Source: a cyanobacterium PCC 7702
GTDB taxonomy: Bacteria > Cyanobacteriota > Cyanobacteriia > Cyanobacteriales > Nostocaceae
Assembly (NCBI GenBank): GCA_000332255.1
Contig: KB235926.1
Span: 3,656,815 to 3,720,814 of the forward strand
Reading direction: 5' to 3'
DNA: 64,000 nucleotides
Position numbers and translations under genes: made by a program. Numbering within the stretch: the first letter of the stretch is position 1; each line of letters begins with the position of its first letter. A model generated the notes under the pieces. It made no database searches, was not told the origin of the DNA, and saw nothing but the letters and a program-made list of their open reading frames with translations. This document shows positions 1-8,647 of the stretch, in pieces.

Positions 1-2194
1 CTCGCTTTACTAAAGCCTTTGCACTCAAATTATTCAGCGCCATCAATTCCCCTGCACTCGCTGTGGTTTCGCCACGCTTCCAAGCAAAAGTATCGCGCTT
101 GCAAGTACTTCGCAACATAATCGGTTCCAACATCGCTGCTGCACCGCCTGTGACGCCAATTAGCACATCACCATCAAATAACTCGGCAAATTTTTCATCA
201 GCGATAAAATCACCGTCGGGTTCGGTACAGGTTTCCCAAGCTGTATCCTCAGGGCGGTACAAACGTCGGGGATTGATGACAGAAACTATCTTTACCCCCA
301 CGCCTTCTGTTTTTAATAAATCAGCAGCTTCAAATACCGGTAACAATATCATATCGCCGATCGCGGCAAAAACAACTTTTTTCTCCCCAGGAAATTCTTG
401 CAATACCACTGCACCATCGCGTAAACCCTGACGAGCCATATGCAAATCAGTGCGAATCGGTAGAGGTGACTTGCTAGCTGTAATTACGATTCCCTTGTTT
501 TTTGTCCTTAGGGCCCACTCGTAACAAACTTGAATGCTGTTAGCGTCGGTGGGAAATAAGGGAAAAACATTACCGTTACGCATCATCGCAGCAAAATAAG
601 CTTCGATTTCCGGACGTTGGTGTGTCCAACCATTGCGTCCCTGCTCTAACGCACCTGCTGTCAACAAGGTAATCGTTGAAGGAGTAGGACGGCGTAGCTC
701 GGCCATTGCTTGCGTGACTGTTTGCCAAATTGGCAATCCGTTCACAGCAAATGATTCATAAGAACACCACAAACTCCTCGCTCCCATCAACGACAAACCT
801 GCGGCCAAACCCGCACAAGCATCTTCATTTAAAGGTTCGTAAACTTGTCCGTTTGGTTGCTGGTTGTATAAGTCATCAACACTGGGGTGAATAATCTTTA
901 ATGCTTGGTTAATGTTGCCAATTCCCGATGCTTCATTTCCGTCCGCATTTGTCACCAGAAAATTTCTATCTACCCGTCCGACTTCGATCGCCAAACGTCC
1001 CATGGCTTTTGTGGAAACTTTCGGTTCACCCCCAATTTGGTATTCTTCTAACGGTAATTCCCCTAATTCTGGTAAAGGATACTCAAATTCTGTGACCACC
1101 GTTTTAGCAGCAGGACCACCACCTGCACGTTCAAAGTTTGTTCGTACTAACTGCCAAGCTGCGTAGGGTAAAGCACGTTCTTGCAAAGCACTGGCAATAT
1201 GTGGTGCATCTAAGGTGTCTTGGGGATAGAGATTGTGAGATTTTGCTCCCCGGGCATGCACGCCTGCACCTTTTAATTGTTTGATAATAAATACGGTTAA
1301 CTTACCGCTCAACGCCGATCGCGCCGCTTCATCCACACCCAATAAAACAGCTTTGGTAAAAGCCAGCCGTTGCCCAAAGGAAAAAGCGGTACTATCAACA
1401 TAGTCCCCCACTTGGTTTCGATCGTCAAAATCCTTGGCATCGACTAATACAACTTCTTCAAAACCGTTACCGTGCCAGTATGCCATCATCTGCTCGTTAG
1501 TTTTGGCAGAAATCATACTGTGGTGCTCTTGACTGTAACCATTCCACACCAGCACTGGTAAGAAGTTGGTCACCCCAGGAAAGGCGGTATGAAAATGGGC
1601 CATGGAACTCATCACATACGGTTCCCCCAATCCTCCATCACCAACCGTGAAGGGAAAGAGCTTGTCTTTGTGCAACAGCGCCGCTGCCATGGCAAAGTGC
1701 TGCCCTTGTCCTAAAGGTCCTGCCGGTGCTAAAATTCCGGGAATATAGCCAGAGAGGTGTCCCAGCAAACCATGCTTTTCTCGGAAGCGATCGCGCAATT
1801 GCTGTACCGTGTATATGCCCATGTCCTCTAAAGAACGATCCAAGAACATGGCACTATAAAATCCTGGAGCATGGTGTCCCACTTCGGTAATGATATTTTT
1901 ATAACCCAGCATGACCAGCGCTGCATAAGCTTCTGCCTGGCTGGCAAAACCACCAGGATGACCAGAAGCCTTACTCCCCGTAATTTGCAGTGTCAAGTAG
2001 CGTAAAGCATCGGCAGCCAGCAAAGTTTGGTACACTGCTTTTGCATCTTCCACGGAGGCGATGGCCGCTTCGCCAGGAGCGATCGCAGCCGTTACTCCAT
2101 AAATTTCAAATTCTGGTAACGCCTCGCCAAAATACTGAATTCCTTCGCAAAAGTCAGGAAGGGTTGAATTTGCCTTCAAAGAAATTGCCGTCAT
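1..2194 (-). CDS. phosphoketolase-like TPP enzyme (C-terminus off window)
   Basis: The frame is open from the ATG at 2192-2194 to base 1 (731 codons seen), so the last part of the protein lies outside the window. The N-terminal half has a transketolase-like signature (SKASGHPGGFA, about residues 75-85) and a thiamine-diphosphate motif starting VGDGGLGEP. The second half resembles phosphoketolases: SYESF, PTDAN and ASKSPLP appear in that order. The expected reaction is phosphate-dependent cleavage of xylulose 5-phosphate or fructose 6-phosphate to acetyl phosphate, in the cytosol. It lacks the HWGTTPG-type N-terminus of classical XFP, so it belongs to a divergent branch and the substrate is uncertain; a transketolase role is the main alternative. 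It is divergent from the P450 gene, and two small hairpins lie in its 5' region. Confidence 0.82.
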   Translation of the reverse strand, partial: MTAISLKANSTLPDFCEGIQYFGEALPEFEIYGVTAAIAPGEAAIASVEDAKAVYQTLLAADALRYLTLQITGSKASGHPGGFASQAEAYAALVMLGYKNIITEVGHHAPGFYSAMFLDRSLEDMGIYTVQQLRDRFREKHGLLGHLSGYIPGILAPAGPLGQGQHFAMAAALLHKDKLFPFTVGDGGLGEPYVMSSMAHFHTAFPGVTNFLPVLVWNGYSQEHHSMISAKTNEQMMAYWHGNGFEEVVLVDAKDFDDRNQVGDYVDSTAFSFGQRLAFTKAVLLGVDEAARSALSGKLTVFIIKQLKGAGVHARGAKSHNLYPQDTLDAPHIASALQERALPYAAWQLVRTNFERAGGGPAAKTVVTEFEYPLPELGELPLEEYQIGGEPKVSTKAMGRLAIEVGRVDRNFLVTNADGNEASGIGNINQALKIIHPSVDDLYNQQPNGQVYEPLNEDACAGLAAGLSLMGARSLWCSYESFAVNGLPIWQTVTQAMAELRRPTPSTITLLTAGALEQGRNGWTHQRPEIEAYFAAMMRNGNVFPLFPTDANSIQVCYEWALRTKNKGIVITASKSPLPIRTDLHMARQGLRDGAVVLQEFPGEKKVVFAAIGDMILLPVFEAADLLKTEGVGVKIVSVINPRRLYRPEDTAWETCTEPDGDFIADEKFAELFDGDVLIGVTGGAAAMLEPIMLRSTCKRDTFAWKRGETTASAGELMALNNLSAKALVKR

Positions 2195-2239
2195 GCTAAA
2201 TACCTTACTAAGTAGGAGGAGACGCTGAAAAAGCTCGTC

Positions 2240-2277
2240 TCGGGGTCCCCGAAAATTTGCGCTATTCAGCAAATTTT
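2240..2277. repeat. two adjacent perfect hairpins upstream of the phosphoketolase-like gene
   Basis: TCGGGG-T-CCCCGA occupies 2240-2252 and AAAATTTGC-(8 nt)-GCAAATTTT occupies 2252-2277. They share one base and lie 46-83 bases upstream of the start codon at 2194. They could be a 5'-UTR structure of that gene or the remnant of a small palindromic repeat. No T-run suited to a terminator follows on either strand. Confidence 0.5.
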
Positions 2278-2442
2278 TGGAGTTCCCCTCGTCTGAGTTA
2301 ACGAAAATTTTACAACTTTCAGGTTGTAACGATTAATTGCTATTTCCCAGCCTAAAGATAATTAGCTTCAATAACAATTGCAATTAAATTAGCAATTTAA
2401 ATTGATTACCATCAAGAAAACAACAGTTTGGTAATCGAACCC

Positions 2443-3819
2443 ATGACGACACTACTACCTAATGGTCCTGCAACCCCAGCGATCGTGCAGACGCTACAGT
2501 GGATTATAAGTCCCATTTCCCTCATGGAAGCCTGTGCCAAGCAATATGGAGATATCTTTACCTTAAAGCTGGATGAACCAATTGTTTTTGTCAGCCATCC
2601 CCAAGCTTTACAGCAAATACTAACAAGAGATACTCAAGATTTGGAAGCTCCTGGCGAACCACTTTTTGAACCTTTACTGGGCACGCAATCTGTGATTACT
2701 TTAAGCGGTCAACCCCATTGGCGTCAACGCCAGCTGTTGATGCCTCCTTTTCACGGCGAAAGGATGCGTACCTACGGAGAAGTAATTGCCAAAGTCACAC
2801 AAGAAATTATCAGCCAGTGGCAGCCCAACATACCTTTTTGCGTCCGAACTGCTATGCAAGCGATTACCCTGAGGGTAATTATGCAAGCTGTATTTGGATT
2901 GTATGATAGTCCCCGAGCTCAAAAAATAGAAGAAATTTTAAGTTTAATACTAGATGCCAACGGCAGCTCTGTTTTACGAGCATTCATGCTTTATTTTCCG
3001 ATTCTGCAAAAGGATCTAGGACCTCTCAGTCCCTGGGGAACTTTTCTACGCCGGCGAGAACAAGTCAAAAAATTAATTTACGAAGAAATTCAACAACGCC
3101 AAAAGCAAAACGATCCCTCCCGCACAGATGTTCTCAGTTTGCTGTTGACCGCACGAGATGAAAACGACCAGCCAATGACACAGCAGCAATTACACGATGA
3201 ATTAATAACCTTGTTAATAGCAGGTCACGAAACCACGGCCACTGCCTTGACTTGGGCATTGTACTGGATTCACAAACTACCAGCAGTACGAAAAAAATTA
3301 CTGCAAGAAATCGGTCAATTAGGTAATAATTTAGACCACAATTCCATCGCCAAACTACCTTACCTAAATGCCGTCTGCTGTGAAACTCTGAGAATATATC
3401 CGGTAGGTATGGTGACTTTCCCCCGTATAGTAAAAACACCAATATCAATGTGCGGTTACCAACTACCAACAGGCACAACAGTTATGGGCTGTATTTACCT
3501 GACGCATCATCGTGAAGATTTATACCCGCAACCAAAACAGTTTCGACCAGAACGGTTTTTGGAAAAACAATTTTCGCCTTACGAATATTTGCCTTTTGGA
3601 GGAGGCGTAAAACGTTGTATAGGTATGGCATTTGCTCAGTTTGAGATGAAAGTCGTACTTGCGAACATCCTCTCTCGATGGGAATTGGCTTTAACAGATA
3701 ATCGCGATGTCCAACCGAAACGTCGTGGTTTGGTCACAGGACCAAATCGCTCTATTCAAATGGTTGTTAAAAGTCAACGTCAAGTTGATTTTCTTTCTCT
3801 ACATTCTGTGGGGGGGTGA
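2443..3819 (+). CDS. cytochrome P450, CYP110-like
   Basis: This is a 458-residue heme-thiolate monooxygenase. Visible signatures are the I-helix motif AGHETTA (about residue 260), ExxR in ETLRIYP (about 312), and the heme loop FGGGVKRCIG with the cysteine ligand near residue 392. The N-terminus LPNGPATPAIVQTLQWI and the overall pattern are typical of the cyanobacterial CYP110 family, whose members oxidise fatty acids, terpenes or alkanes; the substrate here is unknown. The frame opens at a TTG (2428), but the ATG at 2443 matches the usual family start. It is soluble, with no membrane anchor. No ferredoxin or terpene synthase gene is adjacent. Confidence 0.93.
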   Translation: MTTLLPNGPATPAIVQTLQWIISPISLMEACAKQYGDIFTLKLDEPIVFVSHPQALQQILTRDTQDLEAPGEPLFEPLLGTQSVITLSGQPHWRQRQLLMPPFHGERMRTYGEVIAKVTQEIISQWQPNIPFCVRTAMQAITLRVIMQAVFGLYDSPRAQKIEEILSLILDANGSSVLRAFMLYFPILQKDLGPLSPWGTFLRRREQVKKLIYEEIQQRQKQNDPSRTDVLSLLLTARDENDQPMTQQQLHDELITLLIAGHETTATALTWALYWIHKLPAVRKKLLQEIGQLGNNLDHNSIAKLPYLNAVCCETLRIYPVGMVTFPRIVKTPISMCGYQLPTGTTVMGCIYLTHHREDLYPQPKQFRPERFLEKQFSPYEYLPFGGGVKRCIGMAFAQFEMKVVLANILSRWELALTDNRDVQPKRRGLVTGPNRSIQMVVKSQRQVDFLSLHSVGG

Positions 3820-3932
3820 ACTACCCAAACCGGAATCGGAATCCAGGCTTGGGCTTCTATACTCAACAATAAAATTTGCTTGTCGCAAGTAGAAATCACC
3901 ACTAACTGTAACAAAATTAAGAAATCTGAAAT

Positions 3933-4373
3933 TTATTGCCCTTGTAGACCATACTTGACGATGAGCAGACAATTTCTGTTATCTGCACCGCGTTCGTAGA
4001 CCACTTGATCCGCTAAGCGACGCAAAAGAAACCATCCATATCCTCCTACTTGCAGAGTACCTGGTTCTGGTTCGGCGATCGCATCGGGATTAAAAGGTTT
4101 TCCATAATCCCAGATCCTGATCTCTAGTCGGTCTATCCACAAACAAACGTCTATTTCAATCGTAGTGTCTGGAGGCAAGGAATGATGGGCATGTCTGACA
4201 GCGTTCGTAAAGCCTTCTGCTAATGCTAAATTGAGACGATAAAGTTGGCTTTCTGACCAGCCAAGCCGAGATAAATGTCGCAAGCAGAATTGTTCAAACC
4301 ATTGTTGAACCTGGTTTAGCAGCTTCAGTTCGCTTTTCACTGTCAGATGGTCTTGCTGTACTATGGTAAGCAT
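3933..4373 (-). CDS. anti-sigma-type ATP-binding protein (RsbW-like HATPase)
   Basis: This 146-residue protein is a stand-alone GHKL ATPase domain like the anti-sigma kinases RsbW/SpoIIAB. The N-box is ALAEGFTNAVRHA (about residues 51-63), followed by DYGKPFNP (G1-like) and GGYGWFLLRRLAD (G2-like). Such proteins phosphorylate an anti-sigma antagonist or bind a sigma factor in partner-switching pathways. No STAS-domain partner, sigma factor or PP2C phosphatase is next to it, so its partners are encoded elsewhere. It lies between the P450 and petD and is probably transcribed alone. Confidence 0.82.
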   Translation of the reverse strand: MLTIVQQDHLTVKSELKLLNQVQQWFEQFCLRHLSRLGWSESQLYRLNLALAEGFTNAVRHAHHSLPPDTTIEIDVCLWIDRLEIRIWDYGKPFNPDAIAEPEPGTLQVGGYGWFLLRRLADQVVYERGADNRNCLLIVKYGLQGQ

Positions 4374-4499
4374 TGACCTTGACTTGAGTAGATAAAAAAT
4401 ATTATCGGGTACTTGCTGTAATTTACTGCGTTTAGACTTTGGAATGGCATTTTAGTCCAAAACTTCCAATTTTTAAATCTCACCCTGGTTATTAAAACA

Positions 4500-4558
4500 G
4501 ACGCCTGTTGGTTTTTCTCAAAAGTACATTTGCACTTGCTGAGAAACTCACAGGCGTC
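4500..4558 (-). terminator. intrinsic terminator of petBD
   Basis: A long interrupted hairpin lies 24 bases past the petD stop. The outer arms are GACGCCTGT (4500-4508) and ACAGGCGTC (4550-4558), the inner arms TTTCTCA (4514-4520) and TGAGAAA (4540-4546). Read on the minus strand it is followed by TGTTTTAAT. Confidence 0.75.
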
Positions 4559-4581
4559 AAACTCAAGCTATGATTATTGCC

Positions 4582-5064
4582 TTAAAACAATCCCAAAGTC
4601 AGGGATTTATCCAAGGGGAAAGTAGCTCCAATACCCAGCCAAATCGTAACTAGGGTACCAAATAAAAAGATGGTTGTAGCTACAGGGCGGCGGAAGGGAT
4701 TTTGGAACTTATTAACGTTTTCAATGAAGGGAACCAAAATTAGCCCTAGGGGTACGGACGCCATTAACAAAACCCCCAAAAGCTTGTTGGGAACTGAACG
4801 CAAAATTTGGAAGACAGGATATAGGTACCACTCTGGCAAAATTTCTAAAGGTGTGGCAAACGGATCGGCTGGTTCTCCCACCATAGCCGGATCGAGTACG
4901 GAAAGAGCCACTATACAGGCAAAAGTTCCCATAATTACCACGGGAAAGACGTATAGCAAGTCATTCGGCCATGCAGGTTCACCATAGTAATTATGACCCA
5001 TGCCCTTTGCCAGTTTGGCTCTTAACTTCGGATCGCTGAGGTCTGGTTTTTTAAGTGTTGCCAT
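4582..5064 (-). CDS. petD: cytochrome b6-f complex subunit IV
   Basis: The 160 residues match the full length of PetD: three transmembrane segments and the motifs [20 protein letters not shown] at the start and [18 protein letters not shown] in the middle. The PEWY sequence forms part of the plastoquinol-oxidising Qo site. With PetB it builds the core of the cytochrome b6f complex in the thylakoid membrane, between photosystems II and I and in cyclic flow. It is downstream of petB on the same strand with a 209-base spacer, a common cyanobacterial arrangement, and is followed by a strong terminator. Confidence 0.98.
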   Translation of the reverse strand: MATLKKPDLSDPKLRAKLAKGMGHNYYGEPAWPNDLLYVFPVVIMGTFACIVALSVLDPAMVGEPADPFATPLEILPEWYLYPVFQILRSVPNKLLGVLLMASVPLGLILVPFIENVNKFQNPFRRPVATTIFLFGTLVTIWLGIGATFPLDKSLTLGLF

Positions 5065-5273
5065 TTCTAAATGTGCTCTCCTGCTTTAGGTCTAGTAAAA
5101 GTCTCTATGAAAGCAAGCTGCTAGCTAGCTACCAGGCATTAGCTATTAGCTTCAGACAGACTTGTTTGATTTTTTGTCTTTTATGTGCTGATAATAATTG
5201 TTTTTACTTCAGTTTAAAACAAACAACTGGATCTTGAAACTAATAGCTTTTGCCTGTTGCTTTCAGCTTGTGA

Positions 5274-5921
5274 TTACAACGGACCAGAAATACCTTGCTT
5301 GCGGATCATTAAAAAATGCAGCAGCATGAAAACCGCAATCAGCCAGGGAAGAACAAAGGTATGGGCGCTGTAGTAGCGAGTTAGAGTTGCTTGTCCTACG
5401 CTAGAACCGCCCCGCAGCAGATCAGAGATCAAAACACCAACTACAGGAATAGCTTCCGGTACGCCGCTAACGATTTTCACAGCCCAGTAACCAACTTGAT
5501 CCCAAGGCAAAGAATAGCCGGTGACGCCAAAGGAAACCGTGATCACAGCCAAAATCACGCCGCTAATCCAGGTGAGTTCGCGGGGCTTTTTAAAGCCACC
5601 TGTAAGGTAAACCCGGAAAACGTGCAAAATCATCATCAGCACCATCATGCTGGCAGACCAGCGGTGGATGGAACGAATCAGCCAGCCGAAGCTTACCTCA
5701 TTCATAATATACTGCACGGAGGCATAAGCTTCCGTTACAGTCGGCTTGTAGTAAAATGTCATGGCAAATCCAGTCGCAAACTGGATTAAAAAGCAAGTCA
5801 GAGTGATTCCACCCAAGCAATAGAAGATATTGACATGGGGAGGGACATACTTGCTGGTTACATCATCAGCTAGCGCTTGAATTTCTAAGCGCTCCTGGAA
5901 CCAGTCGTAAACGTTGGCCAT
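5274..5921 (-). CDS. petB: cytochrome b6
   Basis: This is a 215-residue full-length PetB. It begins [20 protein letters not shown] and has four hydrophobic helices. The histidines that ligate the two b hemes lie in [22 protein letters not shown] and in [19 protein letters not shown] (each pair in helices 2 and 4). The conserved cysteine near residue 35 (FYCLGG) is the attachment site of heme c(n). It catalyses quinol oxidation and proton pumping within the b6f complex. It is divergent from ctpA across about 340 bases. Confidence 0.98.
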
Positions 5922-6264
5922 ACAATCTCAATTTCCTAAAAAGCGATCGCACTTGATTTATCTCCCGGTTGCAATCCACATTAGGTTTTGGGATCTTACT
6001 CAACCTAGGAGTTCAGAGTGAAAATAGTTTAAAAAAACTTAACACTCTGTCAATAATGATAAATGATGGCGTTGTTTTTGCACCCGCAGACAAAATGCCG
6101 GACACAATGAAGATTTTAGCGCTTGGAAAGTGGGTATTGCTGAAATCAATGGTTTAACCTACTTGATTTCCAAAGGAACCACTTCTATAAAAAAAGTAAC
6201 ATAATCGAAAGATAGATTTCATAAATCAAGATAAAGCTTTGAGATAGGTAATTAAGGGTTGAAA
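5922..6264. other. divergent petB / ctpA intergenic region
   Basis: This spacer of about 340 bases separates petB (minus) from ctpA (plus) and must hold promoters for both. It is A/T-rich, especially from 6010 to 6250. A HIP1 octamer GCGATCGC sits near 5943. No convincing gene, RNA or perfect inverted repeat was seen; a 62-codon open frame at 5969-6157 has no coding features. Confidence 0.5.
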
Positions 6265-7524
6265 GTGAAGTTAGAAATGGGGTTCATGTATAAACGGCTT
6301 TTTCGGGTGAGCTTGTCAGCGATCGCGGCCTTTTGGATAGCATTTAGCAGCTTTTGTCTACCAGCAATGGCTTTGACTGAAGAACAAAAGCTAGTAGCAG
6401 AAGTGTGGCGAATTGTAAACCGCAATTACTTGGATGACACGTTTAACCACCAAAATTGGGCAGCGGTGCGACAAAAGATTCTCTCCACCGCTTTTACAGA
6501 CCAAAAAGCTGCATACGCAGCGATTGAAGAAATGCTCAAAAGCCTCAATGACCCTTTTACACGCTTTTTAGACCCGGAGCAATACCGCAGCTTGCAAGTT
6601 AATACTTCCGGAGAGCTAACAGGAGTAGGGCTGCAAATTGCTTTAAATCCAGAAACAGGCAAACTAGAAGTAGTCGCTCCTATTGCTGGTTCACCAGCGG
6701 AAAAAGCAGGAATCAAACCACGCGATCGCATTCTCAAAATTGAAGGTATTTCCACAGAAAAATTAACTCTAGACGAAGCAGCAAGCAAAATGCGCGGTCC
6801 CATCGGTACCCTAGTAACGCTTTTGATCGAACGAGATGGAGAGGGAGAAAAAGAATTTAAAGTAGTACGCGATCGCATCAGTCTCAATCCCGTCATCGCT
6901 TCTTTGCGCACTACTCCCGAAGGTATACCCATTGGCTACCTTCGCCTCACTCAATTTAATGCCAATGCTCCCATGGAGCTGGCCCACGCCATTAACAATC
7001 TAGAAAAAAAAGGTGCCGCCGCCTATATTCTAGATTTGCGAAACAACCCCGGCGGACTTTTACAGGCAGGAATTGAAGTTGCTAGGCTGTGGCTAAACTC
7101 TGGTACCATAGTCTATACCGTTAACCGCCAAGGCATTCAGGGTAGTTTTGAATCCTTTGGCCCGGCTTTAACCGATGATCCGCTAGTGGTTTTGGTCAAT
7201 CAAGGAACTGCTAGTGCCAGTGAAATTCTCGCTGGCGCACTGCAAGACAACGGTCGCGCCCGGCTAATAGGAGAAACCACCTTTGGTAAAGGTTTAATTC
7301 AATCCTTATTTGAGCTATCTGACGGTTCGGGACTGGCGGTGACCATTGCCAAATACGAAACTCCAAAACATAAAGATATCAATAAATTAGGGATAAAACC
7401 AGATTTAATAGTTACTTCTGAACCGATGACTCGCGAGAAAATCGGTACGGAACTAGACCCCCAATACCAAGCTGCGGTAGAACTTTTAGCGAAAAACTCG
7501 GTTCTAGCAGCAGGAGAGACTTAA
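6265..7524 (+). CDS. ctpA: carboxyl-terminal processing protease CtpA
   Basis: This is a serine protease of family S41A that removes the C-terminal extension of precursor D1 protein in the thylakoid lumen, a step needed to assemble the manganese cluster. A signal peptide ending near PAMALTEEQK is followed by a PDZ domain (about residues 90-190, GVGLQIALNPETGKLEVVAP) and the protease domain. The catalytic serine is in GTASASEILAGAL and the lysine in GETTFGKGLIQS. Start choice is open: TTG at 6259, GTG at 6265 and ATG at 6277 or 6286 are all in frame. GTG 6265 is preferred because AAGGG lies about 6 bases upstream. The petBD neighbourhood is a known cyanobacterial arrangement. Confidence 0.95.
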   Translation: MKLEMGFMYKRLFRVSLSAIAAFWIAFSSFCLPAMALTEEQKLVAEVWRIVNRNYLDDTFNHQNWAAVRQKILSTAFTDQKAAYAAIEEMLKSLNDPFTRFLDPEQYRSLQVNTSGELTGVGLQIALNPETGKLEVVAPIAGSPAEKAGIKPRDRILKIEGISTEKLTLDEAASKMRGPIGTLVTLLIERDGEGEKEFKVVRDRISLNPVIASLRTTPEGIPIGYLRLTQFNANAPMELAHAINNLEKKGAAAYILDLRNNPGGLLQAGIEVARLWLNSGTIVYTVNRQGIQGSFESFGPALTDDPLVVLVNQGTASASEILAGALQDNGRARLIGETTFGKGLIQSLFELSDGSGLAVTIAKYETPKHKDINKLGIKPDLIVTSEPMTREKIGTELDPQYQAAVELLAKNSVLAAGET

Positions 7525-7587
7525 ATTACTGCCAACACTAACACTGAAGCTTTGCTGGTCTCATAAAAATTCTTAAAAGCAAACACA

Positions 7588-7625
7588 TAGTTTGTAGGGA
7601 GTATTTAAGTACTCCCTACAAACTA
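7588..7625. repeat. perfect 16-bp-arm palindrome (dispersed element, copy 1)
   Basis: The left arm (7588-7603) and right arm (7610-7625) are exact reverse complements around the 6-base loop TTTAAG. The core is TAGGGAGTA/TACTCCCTA. It lies 63 bases after ctpA and could act as its terminator, but no T-run follows. A diverged copy lies at 12098-12121, which suggests a small dispersed palindromic repeat. Between it and the next gene (7626-7813) no convincing gene was seen. Confidence 0.7.
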
Positions 7626-7813
7626 CGAACATTTATAGCAGTTGTTTGTGCAAGAACTCACTCTCACAAGGAAAACGCAATCTACCCTGTTTGTAGGTGG
7701 AAATTTCCCCGGCACCGGGCCCGTTAGCTTTAGTAACAGTTCCGCAATCAGACATAAGCACCCTACAGCATCAAATTCTTCTGTCGTGTAACTGTGTGTC
7801 CGATTATTTCCGT

Positions 7814-8503
7814 TCAAAGAACGGTCTGTAACTGTAGTAAGGCTGTTAAATCTAGATTTGCCAAGCGCTGGTAAGCATTATCGATCGCGCCTTTTTGGCG
7901 CAAAAAACCAGTATTGGCGCCAGGACAAATATACTGCAGCGTCTGTGGTGAAAACCTTTCTATTAAGGTTTTTACGCTTTTGATTTGCCTTGGCCAGTGA
8001 AAAGTTTTAGCTGTTCTCAACGGTACTGGTTCGCCTTGCTGGTTGGGGACTAAATGGCGTCCGGAAAAAAGCACACCTCCAAGTTTTTGGTAATAAAGGC
8101 AACTAGAGCCAGGAGAATGGCCAGGAGTCCAAATTACTTGTAAAAGGGAATTCAAGGTCAGTTCCCGAGTAAAAGTTGTGGGAGCAAGCTCTGGTAAAAG
8201 ATAAGCTTCTTGTTCTTGAATTACAATTTCACAGTTAAAAATTTTATGCCATTGTTCCGCCTTACCAATGCCGCTTCTGTGGGTAGTAACTAACCAGCGT
8301 ATACCTCCACAAGCTCGTACAAACTCCTGATTTGTTTGGTCAACTGCCGGACAATCAATCAGGATATTACTTTCTTTTCCTACAATAAAATAAGCGGTTC
8401 CTCCTAAAGTGTCCCGATTTGGTGGAAATGCAAAAATACCATCCAAGATTTCTCGTGGTGGCTTAAGTATCTGAGTTGATTTTAAAGGCGAGGAACTACA
8501 CAT
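7814..8503 (-). CDS. MBL-fold protein with degenerate metal-binding motif
   Basis: This 229-residue protein has the metallo-beta-lactamase fold pattern: an N-terminal strand region (NILIDCPA), a TPGHSPGS loop around residue 130, and the strand-loop FSGRHLV. The usual zinc motif THxHxDH reads THRSGIG here, and the later metal-bridging aspartate (normally in GDxL) is replaced in SGRHL. The protein is therefore probably not a normal dinuclear zinc hydrolase. From memory, a close cyanobacterial family shares these replacements, so this is likely a family trait rather than local decay. Function unknown; possible roles are binding or a different metal use. It is convergent with ctpA and divergent from the site-2 protease gene. 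Confidence 0.8.
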   Translation of the reverse strand: MCSSSPLKSTQILKPPREILDGIFAFPPNRDTLGGTAYFIVGKESNILIDCPAVDQTNQEFVRACGGIRWLVTTHRSGIGKAEQWHKIFNCEIVIQEQEAYLLPELAPTTFTRELTLNSLLQVIWTPGHSPGSSCLYYQKLGGVLFSGRHLVPNQQGEPVPLRTAKTFHWPRQIKSVKTLIERFSPQTLQYICPGANTGFLRQKGAIDNAYQRLANLDLTALLQLQTVL

Positions 8504-8647
8504 GAGAACAATGCTAATTGGGGATTTACGCTTACTCCAGTTTCAGTATAAAACTTCTTTTCCCGGGAAACGCTATTTGGCTTGCGGTAGCAGTCACGAT
8601 ACTGTTGATTGCAAGCAAGGCTAAATTTGTAACTATATGAAAATAAA

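Noticed and set aside
7623-7817. 64-codon minus-strand frame after the MBL gene
   Set aside because: No coding features, composition is irregular, and it mostly covers a spacer and an inverted-repeat flank.
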